A stretch of 64,000 nucleotides of DNA, from the NCBI GenBank assembly GCA_003169695.1, contig PNAS01000042.1, positions 3,419 to 67,418 on the forward strand, given 5' to 3'. The DNA comes from Spartobacteria bacterium. Its GTDB lineage: Bacteria; Verrucomicrobiota; Verrucomicrobiia; Chthoniobacterales; UBA10450. The notes beneath the pieces are model-generated. The model saw nothing but the letters and a program-made list of their open reading frames with translations. It searched no databases and had not been told where the DNA came from. The position numbers and the translations under genes were made by a program. Positions within the stretch are counted from its first letter, which is position 1; each line of letters starts with the position of its first letter. Positions 48,790-61,137 of this stretch are shown here, piece by piece.

Positions 48790-49809
48790 GTGAACATCCT
48801 TCTCATTCAACTAAAGCGAATCGGCGATCTGATTCTCACGACGCCTGCGATCGCCGCCCTGCGGGAAAAATTCCCGGAAGCAACACTCTCCTTGGTGGTG
48901 TCTCCAGCGGTCGAGGGTTTGCTCCCGGCGATCTCGGGAGTCGACAAAGTTTTCGTGGTGAGGGGAAAAGCGGACGATGCGCTCGACTGGATCGCGATCG
49001 CGTGGGGCACCTTTGCTTACTGCCTCGATTTCACGCGCAACGATCGCTCTTCATTCTTGACGCTGCTTTCGCAAGCGGGAAAACGCATTACCTCGGACCA
49101 CCCGAACCTCCGCTCGAAGATTCGGGCACGCAGCTACAACGAATTCGTGGAATCTCCGGTGCGCTTCTTGCACACTGTCGATTACCATCTCGCCTTGCTG
49201 AAACCGTTGGGAATTCACGACGCATCCCGTGCCATCCGGCTCGACTTACCGGACTCCACCGTGGAAAGAGCGGAGCAACTCCTGACGGCGGCGCAGACCG
49301 GCGACGAATTCTTGATTCTTCACCCGGGGTCGGCCCGGGCCGAAAAATTCTGGGAAGTGGACCGCTGGGCACAGTTAATCGATCACTGCGTGGAAGAGCG
49401 TCAGATGAAGTGCGTCCTCACGGGAGGCCGCTCTCCTCTGGAACAGGCGCAGATCGCCACTATTAAGTCTTCGACCCGTTCGGACGTGATCGACCTCTCT
49501 GGAAAAACTGATTTGCTCACGCTCGCGGCACTCGTGCGCAAGGCCCGCTTGCTCATCACGGTTGATTCCGCGCCGATGCACTTCGCCGCAGCGTGGGGGA
49601 CTCCACAAGTTGTCCTGTTTGGTCCCACCAATCCATTTCACTGGCACCCGCGTTCCGAATTCGCCGTGGTTCTTTTGGGTGAATTCGAGGGCCCGGTGAG
49701 CGAATTTCATCCCGAGCGGCCACCCGTACCGATGAACCAAATCTCGACGCAATCGGTGATCGATGCTATGGAATCGCTGCTGTCGGCTCCGGCGGCACCC
49801 GCACTATGA
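48790..49809 (+). CDS. Glycosyltransferase family 9 (heptosyltransferase-like), GTG start
   Basis: VNILLIQLKRIGDLILTTPAIAALREKFPEATLSLVV..., LILHPGSARAEKFWEVDRWAQLID, LITVDSAPMHFAAAWGTPQVVLFGPTNP. Confidence 0.92.
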   Translation: MNILLIQLKRIGDLILTTPAIAALREKFPEATLSLVVSPAVEGLLPAISGVDKVFVVRGKADDALDWIAIAWGTFAYCLDFTRNDRSSFLTLLSQAGKRITSDHPNLRSKIRARSYNEFVESPVRFLHTVDYHLALLKPLGIHDASRAIRLDLPDSTVERAEQLLTAAQTGDEFLILHPGSARAEKFWEVDRWAQLIDHCVEERQMKCVLTGGRSPLEQAQIATIKSSTRSDVIDLSGKTDLLTLAALVRKARLLITVDSAPMHFAAAWGTPQVVLFGPTNPFHWHPRSEFAVVLLGEFEGPVSEFHPERPPVPMNQISTQSVIDAMESLLSAPAAPAL

Positions 49810-51704
49810 GTGAATCGCAAGCCGTAGAAGCCAAGCCGTCGTTCTGGCAGACGGTCCGCGTCGGCTGGCGCCCCTATCGCCGGCTTTATTCCTACGTAAA
49901 ACCGTATCGTGTCCGGTTCGTTCTCGGCATCGCTTTGGGTATCGCTTCCGGCCTCATCAGCTCGGCCCTGCCGCTGGTTCTCGCGAAAGTAACCAGCATC
50001 GTCTTCCACGGCGGCGGTCCCACTGATCCCAAGCAATTTGTCGCCAACCCATCAATGCTTAACACGGGCGCGAAAGTTACCAGCTCCATCCTCTGGTGGT
50101 GCCTCGCCATTCCAGCCATCATGAGCGTACGTAGCCTGTTCGCTTACGGAAATGTCTTCTGCATGAGTTGGGTGAGCAACCGCGTCGTCACCGATATCCG
50201 CGACAAGCTCTTCACCAAAATGCTCTACCATTCGATGGATTTTTTTAATCGAATGCACTCGGGCTTCCTGATGTCGCGCATCACCAACGACACGCGCGGC
50301 ATGCAGGCTGCCCTTTCCTCAGTGAGCAGCGATTTGTTCAGGCAACCGGTCACGATTATCAGCGGCATTGGCGTTCTGCTCTACATGGATTGGAAATTCA
50401 CGCTCGTGGCGATGGTCTTGTTTCCGAGCTGTCTCGTGCCGATCGCTTATTATGGAAAGCGCGCGCGCAAAGCCGTGCAGCACGAGCAGGAAGACATGGG
50501 GCAAATGGTCGTGACGATGCAGGAAACGTTCGCCGGCATCCGCGTGATCAAGTCCTTCGCGCGCGAGAAGCACCAGGAGGATCTATTTCGCAACAGCAAC
50601 AGGCTCCAATTCGAAAACATGATGCGCATGACCATGTCGATGGAAGCGGTCGGCCCGCTCGTGGAGATTATCGCCGCATTCGGCGTCGGTTTGACCTTGC
50701 TTTACATTTATTTCGCGAACCTAAGCGCGGCACGTTTCATCGCACTCAACGCCGGCATTGTTCTGCTCTACGAGCCGATCAAAACACTGAGCAAGATGCA
50801 CGTAATCATGCAGCGATCGATCCAGGCGACGACGGAAGTTTTCGCGATCATGGATTCGAAGCGGAGCGTGCAGGACGCGGCGGATGCCAAGGAATTACGG
50901 CACTGCGCTGGATTGATCGAGTTCGACGATCTGACGTTCCGCTACGCCGGCGGCGTCTCCGACGCGGTCACGAATCTGAATCTGCGCATTGAGCCGGGCA
51001 AGAGCTACGCCCTGGTCGGCGCGAGCGGCGCGGGCAAGAGCACCATCCTGTCGCTCATCCTGCGGCTGTATGACCCGACCACGGGTAGCGTGCGGGTCGA
51101 TGGCCAGGATTTGCGAACGCTCACACAAAAATCGTTGCGCGAACAAATCGGTCTCGTCACACAGGAAACATTCTTATTTCACGACACGATTTTCAAAAAC
51201 ATCCAGTTCGGCCATCTCGAAGCGACCGTCGAAGAAGTTTATGCGGCGGCACGCACGGCCTTTGCCCACGATTTCATCATCGCCCAGCCGCAGGGCTACG
51301 AAACGGTCATCGGCGACAAGGGCTGCCTTCTCTCCGGCGGACAACAACAGCGTCTGGCCATCGCGCGCGCACTTTTGAAAAACGCGCCGATCCTGCTGTT
51401 GGATGAAGCGACATCATCGCTCGATTCCGAATCGGAAAAGCAAATCCAGCAAGCGCTCGAAACCCTCGCGGCCGGACGGACGGTGATCGCGATTGCGCAC
51501 CGGCTTTCGACGATTTTGTCGGCCGATCAAATCGTCGTGATGGATCAAGGCCACATCAAAGAAATAGGCACACACTCCGAATTACTCGAGAAATCCGGGT
51601 ATTATCGGCGTCTTTACGACATGCAATTCAATCGGGACGGCGAAGATGCTCTCGCCGAGACGCCAGTGCTAGAAGATGTAGAGGCGCTTGTCCCAAGCGC
51701 CTGA
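49806..51704 (+). CDS. MsbA-type ABC exporter, fused permease/ATPase
   Basis: Six-TM region then YALVGASGAGKSTILSLILRLYDPTTG..., LSGGQQQRLAIARALLKNAPILLLDEATSSLD. Confidence 0.93.
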   Translation: MSESQAVEAKPSFWQTVRVGWRPYRRLYSYVKPYRVRFVLGIALGIASGLISSALPLVLAKVTSIVFHGGGPTDPKQFVANPSMLNTGAKVTSSILWWCLAIPAIMSVRSLFAYGNVFCMSWVSNRVVTDIRDKLFTKMLYHSMDFFNRMHSGFLMSRITNDTRGMQAALSSVSSDLFRQPVTIISGIGVLLYMDWKFTLVAMVLFPSCLVPIAYYGKRARKAVQHEQEDMGQMVVTMQETFAGIRVIKSFAREKHQEDLFRNSNRLQFENMMRMTMSMEAVGPLVEIIAAFGVGLTLLYIYFANLSAARFIALNAGIVLLYEPIKTLSKMHVIMQRSIQATTEVFAIMDSKRSVQDAADAKELRHCAGLIEFDDLTFRYAGGVSDAVTNLNLRIEPGKSYALVGASGAGKSTILSLILRLYDPTTGSVRVDGQDLRTLTQKSLREQIGLVTQETFLFHDTIFKNIQFGHLEATVEEVYAAARTAFAHDFIIAQPQGYETVIGDKGCLLSGGQQQRLAIARALLKNAPILLLDEATSSLDSESEKQIQQALETLAAGRTVIAIAHRLSTILSADQIVVMDQGHIKEIGTHSELLEKSGYYRRLYDMQFNRDGEDALAETPVLEDVEALVPSA

Positions 51705-51752
51705 CCACCAAAAAACAGGCGCTCGCCGCGGCGAGCGCCTCTACTACATTGG
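51676..51752. repeat. Compound palindromic element family B overlapping the exporter 3' end
   Basis: gtagaggcgcttg-tccc-aagcgcc ... ggcgctcgccgcggcgagcgcc-tctactac; 22-bp palindrome at 51718-51739. Confidence 0.9.
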
Positions 51753-52292
51753 CGTTGTGAGCGCGCGAAACCTCTCGACCAGCTCCTCGTGCTCTCGATC
51801 TCTCAACACCGGTTCGAATTTCGTCTCTCCCGGACATTCGGACAACGACACCCAAGATCGACAACCTCCGTATCGAGGGGCATCAGGAAAAATCCAGCTC
51901 GGCGCCAAACGAAAAACGCGGACCAGCGCCACGTGCAGACCGGGTCTTTCATCGTACTCGAAGCGCTCCCGCACGACCGGCTCCCGCAAAATGTGCAGCG
52001 GCTCCAAGGCAGCGGCCGCTCTCCACGAGGCAATGCGTGTGGCAGCAATCAGCTTCGCAAAAAAACGAATCTCAATTTCGCTTTCCCGCGCCTTCGAAAT
52101 TTCTGCGCCGCTGTTTCGGACCTTCTCGATCTGTTCGTGAAAGAAGGTCGGGAAAAGAAAGAACTCAGAATGCCGGAAGGCAAACCCCGCACTGCCCTCC
52201 GCAATTCCTCCTTTTCGCAGGATGACGCTCTGTTCCCCGCGACCCATCGCCTCGCAAACGATGGCCCACTCCTTTAAACCGGCGCTTTTCAT
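51744..52292 (-). CDS. Hypothetical protein
   Basis: 182-aa ORF between two well-supported genes; no confident family. Confidence 0.45.
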   Translation of the reverse strand: MKSAGLKEWAIVCEAMGRGEQSVILRKGGIAEGSAGFAFRHSEFFLFPTFFHEQIEKVRNSGAEISKARESEIEIRFFAKLIAATRIASWRAAAALEPLHILREPVVRERFEYDERPGLHVALVRVFRLAPSWIFPDAPRYGGCRSWVSLSECPGETKFEPVLRDREHEELVERFRALTTPM

Positions 52293-52321
52293 TTCGAGCG
52301 CTGCAAACTAGCCTCCCCGCA

Positions 52322-53056
52322 ATGCCGTTCAACATCGACCTCCACTCACACACGTTCTTTTCGGGCGACGGCGTGTCGAGCCCAGAGGAGAACATCGCCG
52401 CGGCGCGCGAAAAAGGGCTTCATGGTATTGCGATCACCGACCACAACACCTGCGATGCGGTCGCCTACCTCCTCGAGAAGGGCTTGATGCGTGAAGACGG
52501 CGTGCCAGTCGACAACTTTCTCATCATCCCCGGCGTCGAAGTCACCACGGCGGAGGGACACCTCCTCTGCATCGGCGCGACTCTTCCCTATCTGAAAGGC
52601 AAACCGGCACGCGAAGTCTGCGAGATCATTCACGAACGCGGGGGGCTCGCGATTCCACCGCACCCGTACGATCTATTTCGCGCCGGGATTCGATTTCCTG
52701 TCCTGGAAACGTTGCCGATCGATGCACTGGAAGTGTTCAATGCGGCCACGACGCTGCGCCGTTACAATCATTATGCTTTCAAATACGCGCAGCTGCGCGG
52801 CCTTCCGATGACCGCCTCGAGTGACGCGCACCACGCGGAGGCGATCGGCACGGCCTACACGATCTTGAATACTGACGATTTCTCCGTCCAAGGCATCATC
52901 GCGCAGCTTATCAAGAGTAACGAATTGAACCAAAACTATCTGACACCGCGAGATAGCATGCGCAAAACCTGGAACAACTGGCTCCGGTTGCGTCGTCGCA
53001 AACAGCTCCCTATGTCGACGGCGAAATTCGAAAACGGCGACGAAAAGCCAGGGTAG
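52322..53056 (+). CDS. PHP-domain phosphoesterase
   Basis: MPFNIDLHSHTFFSGDGVSSPEENIAAAREKGLHGIAITDHNTCDA..., MTASSDAHHAEAIGTAYT. Confidence 0.9.
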   Translation: MPFNIDLHSHTFFSGDGVSSPEENIAAAREKGLHGIAITDHNTCDAVAYLLEKGLMREDGVPVDNFLIIPGVEVTTAEGHLLCIGATLPYLKGKPAREVCEIIHERGGLAIPPHPYDLFRAGIRFPVLETLPIDALEVFNAATTLRRYNHYAFKYAQLRGLPMTASSDAHHAEAIGTAYTILNTDDFSVQGIIAQLIKSNELNQNYLTPRDSMRKTWNNWLRLRRRKQLPMSTAKFENGDEKPG

Positions 53057-53156
53057 CTTCCTGTTGGGATCGAGCGCTTCGCCTCTCGATGTCAAACTGG
53101 CAGCGAAGCGGCATTATGAAACTCGCGCTATCCGCCTCTTCTTTCCGCGCCTCACC

Positions 53157-55388
<2,232 letters not shown>

Positions 55389-55468
55389 CCGGTCAACGTA
55401 TCGTTTTGCTCGCCAAAGCCAAGGTGGGGGTTCTTGTAAACGCCCGGCTGCTTCTCTAATACAGATCG

Positions 55469-56212
55469 ATGAGCCTGGATAATACGCATCTGATTCTGCT
55501 CCTCGCCGGGGTCACGATCGTTGCTTTCCTTTACTCGTCGGTCGGCCATGCCGGCGCTTCCGGTTACATCGCAGTAATGACACTGTGCGGCCTCTCCGCG
55601 AATTTCATCAGGCCAACGGCCCTCGTCCTCAACATTCTGGTCGCGTGCATTGGCGCGTTTCAATTCTGGCGGGCCGGATATTTTTCGTGGCGGCTCTTCT
55701 GGCCGTTCGCGCTGCTTTCTGTTCCCGCGGCTTATCTCGGAGGTTACCTGCCTCTGCCGGTTGCCATTCTCAAAACGCTGATTGGCGCGGTGCTCCTGTT
55801 TTCGGCCGCGCGTTTGTTTTTTCGTCAGGGCGATCCACCAGACGCCACGCCACCGCCAGTCCCGGCCTCGATCGGGATGGGAGCAGGCATCGGGTTCCTC
55901 TCCGGTCTGACGGGAACAGGAGGCGGCATTTTCCTGACACCGCTGCTCCTGTTTTGCCGCTGGGCATCGATTCGCAAGGCGGCGGCGGTCTCAGCCTTGT
56001 TTATCCTGGTCAATTCGGTCGCAGGTCTGGTGGGTTATGTGGCCAGCGGCCGGCCGGTTCCAACCTTCGCGTGGATACTCGCGGTTGCGGCGGTGATCGC
56101 AGGAACGCTTGGTTCGCAACTGGGAAGCCGGCATTTTCCGGTGCGGACGATTTCCGTAATCCTCGCGACGGTACTCGTTCTCGCAGGCTGCAAATTGATT
56201 TTTACGAGCTGA
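55469..56212 (+). CDS. TauE/SafE-family sulfite exporter/permease
   Basis: [19 protein letters not shown]..., [25 protein letters not shown]. Confidence 0.88.
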   Translation: MSLDNTHLILLLAGVTIVAFLYSSVGHAGASGYIAVMTLCGLSANFIRPTALVLNILVACIGAFQFWRAGYFSWRLFWPFALLSVPAAYLGGYLPLPVAILKTLIGAVLLFSAARLFFRQGDPPDATPPPVPASIGMGAGIGFLSGLTGTGGGIFLTPLLLFCRWASIRKAAAVSALFILVNSVAGLVGYVASGRPVPTFAWILAVAAVIAGTLGSQLGSRHFPVRTISVILATVLVLAGCKLIFTS

Positions 56213-56261
56213 CGGACGAACTCTGCGAGCATGGAGCGGAGGCGTTGGGGGATCGGCTAAT

Positions 56262-56320
56262 CCGCCGCGCGATGTCTATTCCACGCGGCTTCGCCGCCAC
56301 TTCTTGGCATCGCGCGGCGG
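56262..56320. repeat. Perfect 13-bp inverted repeat with inner hairpin, between convergent genes
   Basis: ccgccgcgcgatg (56262-56274) / catcgcgcggcgg (56308-56320); inner gcggc-ttc-gccgc. Confidence 0.85.
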
Positions 56321-56369
56321 AGCACGCGATCCACCCCTATTGAAGTGGTCTGCCTAATTTTTGCCCGTA

Positions 56370-56849
56370 CTATTTCAAGAGCGACAGATGCGGGGCGGCT
56401 TCCGGCGACCATGGGTTGGTCTGATGATCGGACTCCACAATCACCCGCGCATGGCGACGGAGCATTTCCCGGAATGTCGCCAGATCGAACGCGTGCCGCT
56501 CCACACCCAACGGCTCCAGATTCCTTTCCGCCAGGCGGAACAACCGAACGGCCGGAGCCAGACGACGTCCATGCTTGGGATGGGTCGGATGTTCGAATTG
56601 CTTTTGCAAATGGACGAAAGCGCCGGCGGCCTGGATCAAGCCTTTGAAATATTGCGCATCGTCGGAGGTCGCGGTCCGCTGGAGCCAGACTTGCTCGAGA
56701 ACATCGTGCGCTTCGTAGTATCGCTGCTCGTTCCAGCAATGAAAAAATGCGCGGTAATACGGATGGTCGGCGATCGCGTTGCTACCGGCCTTTGCCTCGC
56801 GGCCTTCCAGCGCTTCGACGAATTGGGAAATTCTCTCGCCTTTGCTCAT
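56370..56849 (-). CDS. DUF309-family protein
   Basis: FFHCWNEQRYYEAHDVLEQVWLQ..., YFKGLIQAAGAFVHLQ. Confidence 0.85.
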   Translation of the reverse strand: MSKGERISQFVEALEGREAKAGSNAIADHPYYRAFFHCWNEQRYYEAHDVLEQVWLQRTATSDDAQYFKGLIQAAGAFVHLQKQFEHPTHPKHGRRLAPAVRLFRLAERNLEPLGVERHAFDLATFREMLRRHARVIVESDHQTNPWSPEAAPHLSLLK

Positions 56850-56947
56850 GGAGGCCGTAACTTGGTGGTGCCTGCGATGATGGGCAAACGAGTACGCTTT
56901 AGTCTTCGGGAGGGCGAACGGTTGCACGACCGCCGCCGCAGCGAAAA

Positions 56948-58240
56948 ATGACGCTGGCGGCTCTTACCACTCTCCTCTTTGCCATCGCGATCCTGATCTT
57001 CTGGTCGGGCCTTTTCTCCGGACTCGAGACCGCGCTCTTCTCCCTCAAGCCCCATCAGCTCCGGCGGCTCGAGGAAAAGCATCCGTCGCTCAAACAGTTC
57101 ATCCAGGTCTTTCGCGAAAATCCGAGGCGCGTACTCAACGTTCTCCTCCTCGGCGATGCGCTCGTGAACGTTCCGCTTGTCGTCCTCTGTCTCTTCTTGC
57201 TCTGGGAAGGCCCGCTCGCGGCGCGCATCCCGCAGTGGGTCGCAGCCACGGTGATCTTCGCGATCGTCGTTTTGCTTTGCGATCTGATTCCGAAACTGCT
57301 CGCGCTCTCTGCTCCCTATCGGCTTTCCGCGCTTGGTGTTTTCACCCTCAAGGCATTGATGCCTCTGCTCGACCGGGTCGGGCATCTGCTCGAGCAGGTC
57401 AGCACCGGCATCGTCAATCGCCTCACGCCGCTTCATCTGCAAAAGCGGGCGCGCTTGAGTGACGAAGAACTCGAGACGCTCGTCGAGATGGGCGAAGAGC
57501 AAGGCACACTGCAGGAAGCGGAAGGCGAAATGATCCAGGAGATCATCAAGCTGGGAGACAAGACGGCAAAGGATTGCATGACGCCCCGAGTGGATACGTT
57601 CACGCTCCCGGATGACCTGACGAATGAAGAAGCGATCGCGCAGCTAAAGCAAAGGCGCCATCGACGCGTCCCTGTATATGTAGAGACGCCCGACCAGATC
57701 GTGGGTGTGCTGGACGTGAAGCTTTTTCTCCTGGCACCCACTGAGCACTACACGGAGGCATTGATCGCGCCGTCCTTCGTCCCGGAGACGATGAAAGCGA
57801 TGGACTTGCTCCGCGGTTTTTTAACGCGCCCACAGGGCCTCGCGATCGTCGTCGATGAGTTCGGTGGAACGGAAGGCATCGTCACGCTTTCCGACATCAC
57901 CGAGGAAATTATGAGCGACGCGGCGCCGTTGGGAGATGCCGATCTCTACATCGAACCGATGGAGAACGGGCGATTTCTCGTGAATGGAAATGCCCGTCTC
58001 GATGATCTGAGCGAGCACCTCGGATTCGAACTGGAGGCCGAAGGAATCGATACGATCGGCGGCTTCGTTTTTAACCGGCTCGGCTACCTGCCTCCTTCGG
58101 GCACGCGGTTCGAAATGCCACGCCTCGCGATCACGATTCGGCGCACCGGTCGAAAGCGCATCGAGGAAATTCTGTTGGAAAAAACCTCCTGCTTTTCGGA
58201 CGGCGACGAAAGAACCGATAACGGCGCTATGGAATCATGA
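56948..58240 (+). CDS. CNNM/CBS-domain (CorC/hemolysin-family) protein
   Basis: FWSGLFSGLETALFSLKPHQLRRLEEKHPS..., KDCMTPRVDTFTLPDDL, VVDEFGGTEGIVTLSDITEEI. Confidence 0.92.
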   Translation: MTLAALTTLLFAIAILIFWSGLFSGLETALFSLKPHQLRRLEEKHPSLKQFIQVFRENPRRVLNVLLLGDALVNVPLVVLCLFLLWEGPLAARIPQWVAATVIFAIVVLLCDLIPKLLALSAPYRLSALGVFTLKALMPLLDRVGHLLEQVSTGIVNRLTPLHLQKRARLSDEELETLVEMGEEQGTLQEAEGEMIQEIIKLGDKTAKDCMTPRVDTFTLPDDLTNEEAIAQLKQRRHRRVPVYVETPDQIVGVLDVKLFLLAPTEHYTEALIAPSFVPETMKAMDLLRGFLTRPQGLAIVVDEFGGTEGIVTLSDITEEIMSDAAPLGDADLYIEPMENGRFLVNGNARLDDLSEHLGFELEAEGIDTIGGFVFNRLGYLPPSGTRFEMPRLAITIRRTGRKRIEEILLEKTSCFSDGDERTDNGAMES

Positions 58241-59193
58241 TCTACGGTTTCCTCATTCTTTGTTTGTGGACGGTCTCGTTTTTTTTCGCAGGAATCGAGG
58301 CCGGGCTGCTCTCGATCGACCCGGTGCGGCTCCGCCATCACGTCAAGCAAAGGAAACCGTCCGCCTTGCGTCTGGGACGGCTCATGAGACGGCCGGAACG
58401 ATTGCTGATCACCGTCCTGCTCGTCACAAATATGGCCGACATTCTCGGATTGCTCTTGCTCACCAAACTGCTCGTTGCGTCATTCGGATACGCAGGATTT
58501 CTCGCCTCGATCCTGATCGCGCTCCCGATTTATCTTCTCGTGCTCGCAGTCCTCCCAAAGTCCCTTTTCCGGCGATTTCCCTTTCGCGCCCTGGCGGCCC
58601 TGGCTGGCGTGCTCGATTTTGTGTCGATTGCTCTTTGGCCGGTCCTGGAAATCGGTGAGCGGCTTGGGCGCCTCCTCATTCCGCGCCGCGGCAGCGAGGG
58701 TGCTCGTCTTTTTGTCGCGCGCGAAGAGTTGAAGCAGATCGCCGTGCAAAGCGAGCGCGAAGGCTCGCTCACTTCGACCGAGCGCGCCATGATCCACAAC
58801 GTCGTCGACTTTCGGAACGTCAAGGCGTCCGACGTGATGGTGCCGCTCGGAAAAGCAACGTCTATTCGACCGGATACTCCGATCGATGAAATCTTGGAGC
58901 TCACTGCGGCGACCGGCATCGATCGGCTGCCGGTAATTTCGCCCGAAGGACAGGCCGTCGGAATCGTGAATGTTCTCGATATCCTGCTCGACCAAACGCG
59001 GCGCGAATCTCTCGCCAGTTACACGCGGCGAATCGTCACCGCGAATGACAACGAGCCTGCCTATCGCATCATTCAGCGACTCCGCGCGGCGCGTCTTGGC
59101 TTGGCCGCCGTCATCGATTCACAGAGAAGATTAATCGGCATCGTCACCGGCGAAGACATCATCAAGCGCCTGATGCAGATCGGCGCGCTCTAA
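58237..59193 (+). CDS. CNNM/CBS-domain protein, second tandem paralogue
   Basis: FFFAGIEAGLLSIDPVRLRHHVKQ..., VSREGSLTSTERAMIHNVVDF-like segment, VKASDVMVPLGKATSIRPDT; 4-bp overlap with previous CDS. Confidence 0.9.
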   Translation: MIYGFLILCLWTVSFFFAGIEAGLLSIDPVRLRHHVKQRKPSALRLGRLMRRPERLLITVLLVTNMADILGLLLLTKLLVASFGYAGFLASILIALPIYLLVLAVLPKSLFRRFPFRALAALAGVLDFVSIALWPVLEIGERLGRLLIPRRGSEGARLFVAREELKQIAVQSEREGSLTSTERAMIHNVVDFRNVKASDVMVPLGKATSIRPDTPIDEILELTAATGIDRLPVISPEGQAVGIVNVLDILLDQTRRESLASYTRRIVTANDNEPAYRIIQRLRAARLGLAAVIDSQRRLIGIVTGEDIIKRLMQIGAL

Positions 59194-60985
59194 GAGGCGT
59201 CGTTGCGATGGGCGGCGGCCCAGCGTTCGGACTCAATCGTCGCGCCGTGTTCACAAGCGCGACATGCGAAAACGCCTGCGGAAAATTTCCGAGCTGCCGC
59301 TTGGCGCGCGGATCGTACTCTTCCGAGAGCAGGCCGAGGTCGTTGCGTAAATCGAGAAGGCGCTCAAACATTTCCCTGGCCTCTCCTGTTCGGCCAATGA
59401 GGTGCAAACAATCAACGAGCCAGAACGAGCACGGCAAGAAGACGCCTTCCGATCCGGGCAAGCCATCGACATTTTCTTTCTCTGTGCGATAACGATGGAT
59501 CAAGCCGTCTTGCATGAGCTCGCGCTGGATCGCTTCGACCGTGCTAATGACCCGCTCATCGCTTGGCGGAAGGAAACCGGCGAGCGGCATCATGAGCAGG
59601 CTCGCATCGAGTTGTTCCGATCCGTAGATTTGCGTGAACGCTTTCTTCTTCGCGTTATAACCCAGGTCGCAGACTTGCCGGTGGATTTGGTCACGAATTT
59701 TTCGCCAGCGGTCCACGTGTTCCGGCGCGGCGCAGTCACAATGCTCCACCAGCTTCACCGCTCGATCGAACGCCAACCACGCCATTATCTTCGAATGCGT
59801 GAATTGCTGCGGCCCTCCCCGCACTTCCCAGATCCCTTCGTCCGGTTCCTCCCACTTTGATTCCAGAAAATCCATGAGCCCCACCTGCATTCGCCAATCC
59901 GGTTCACTCGTCGTGATACCCGCCCGATGTGCGACATACATCACGGCCATGACTTCGCCGTAAACATCGAGCTGAAACTGATTCGACGCGGCATTTCCGA
60001 CTCGCACCGGCCCTGAGTTCTCGTAACCTGGAAGCCAGCCGATCTCGTATTCATTGAGCCGGCGCTCCCCGTGTACGCCGTACATGATCTGCATTTGCGC
60101 TGCGCTTCCTGCGATCGCGCGCAGCAGCCATTCGCGCCAGGCGCGCGCCTCATCGAGGTAGCCCGCGTTCATAAACGCATAAAGCGTGAAGGTCGCATCG
60201 CGCAGCCAGCAATACCGGTAATCCCAGTTCCGCACCCCACCAATTTTTTCTGGCAACGAAGTCGTCGCCGCTGCGACAATGCCGCCCGTCGGCGCGTAGG
60301 TGAGCCCCTTCAGCGTGATAAGCGAACGCGTCACAGCATCGCGCCACGGGCCCTGATCAAGACATCGCTTCGACCACGACGTCCAATAATCTTCCGTCTG
60401 TTGCAGGGCATGGTCCGGATGAATTGCGCGCGGCGGTTCGTTATGGGAGGCAAACCAGGTCAGCACAAACGGGACGCGATCGCCTTGCGCTACGGTGAAT
60501 TCGGCCACTGTCGTTAGGTCTTCACCGCGCGTCTCGATAGGCGTGCGCAGAATAAGCGCATCGGGTCCGGCGATCGCTTCGAGTCCGCCGTGTTCTTTGC
60601 GCACCCAAGGAATGATGTGGCCGTAATCGAAGCGGATGATCAGATCCATTTTCATCCGCACATTGCCGCGCAGACCCTCGATGATTCGGACGATGTCCGG
60701 ATTTTTCCCACGAGGCGGCATGAAATCGATCAGGCGAACGGCGCCGTCCGCCGTTTCGATTTCCGTTTCAAGGATCAGCGTGTCACCGCGATAACGCCGG
60801 CGCGTCGCCTTGATCTCTCCATCTGGCGTGAATTTCCACCGGCCATTTTTTCGGTCGCCCAATAGCGCCGCAAAACAGGCGCCCGAATCAAAGCGCGGAA
60901 AGCAGAGCCAATCGACAGATCCGTCGCGGCTGACAAGCGCGCCCGTCTGCGTGTCGCTCAGAAATGCGTAATCCTCGATTTTCAT
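59162..60985 (-). CDS. Glycoside hydrolase family 15 (glucoamylase/trehalase-like)
   Basis: MKIEDYAFLSDTQTGALVSRDGSVDWLCFPRFDSGACFAALLGD..., GGVRNWDYRYCWLRDATFTLYAFMNAGY. Confidence 0.94.
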   Translation of the reverse strand: MKIEDYAFLSDTQTGALVSRDGSVDWLCFPRFDSGACFAALLGDRKNGRWKFTPDGEIKATRRRYRGDTLILETEIETADGAVRLIDFMPPRGKNPDIVRIIEGLRGNVRMKMDLIIRFDYGHIIPWVRKEHGGLEAIAGPDALILRTPIETRGEDLTTVAEFTVAQGDRVPFVLTWFASHNEPPRAIHPDHALQQTEDYWTSWSKRCLDQGPWRDAVTRSLITLKGLTYAPTGGIVAAATTSLPEKIGGVRNWDYRYCWLRDATFTLYAFMNAGYLDEARAWREWLLRAIAGSAAQMQIMYGVHGERRLNEYEIGWLPGYENSGPVRVGNAASNQFQLDVYGEVMAVMYVAHRAGITTSEPDWRMQVGLMDFLESKWEEPDEGIWEVRGGPQQFTHSKIMAWLAFDRAVKLVEHCDCAAPEHVDRWRKIRDQIHRQVCDLGYNAKKKAFTQIYGSEQLDASLLMMPLAGFLPPSDERVISTVEAIQRELMQDGLIHRYRTEKENVDGLPGSEGVFLPCSFWLVDCLHLIGRTGEAREMFERLLDLRNDLGLLSEEYDPRAKRQLGNFPQAFSHVALVNTARRLSPNAGPPPIATTPLRARRSASGA

Positions 60986-61082
60986 CAGGTAGGGATGCCT
61001 TTCCGATGCGTCCGACTTTGATCCTCGTAGCGCGCGGCAGAACAGACAAGTCGGACGTCTCGGAGAGCCGTCCCTACCTGAT
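60984..61082. repeat. Imperfect 35-bp inverted repeat across a divergent promoter region
   Basis: atcaggtagggatgcctttccgatgcgtccgactt / aagtcggacgtctcggagagccgtccctacctgat, 30/35 complementary. Confidence 0.93.
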
Positions 61083-61137
61083 TACGCTGTCTCGTGCGAA
61101 CTCGCCAGAGTCCGTTCCCAATGCGACGCTTCCGGAC

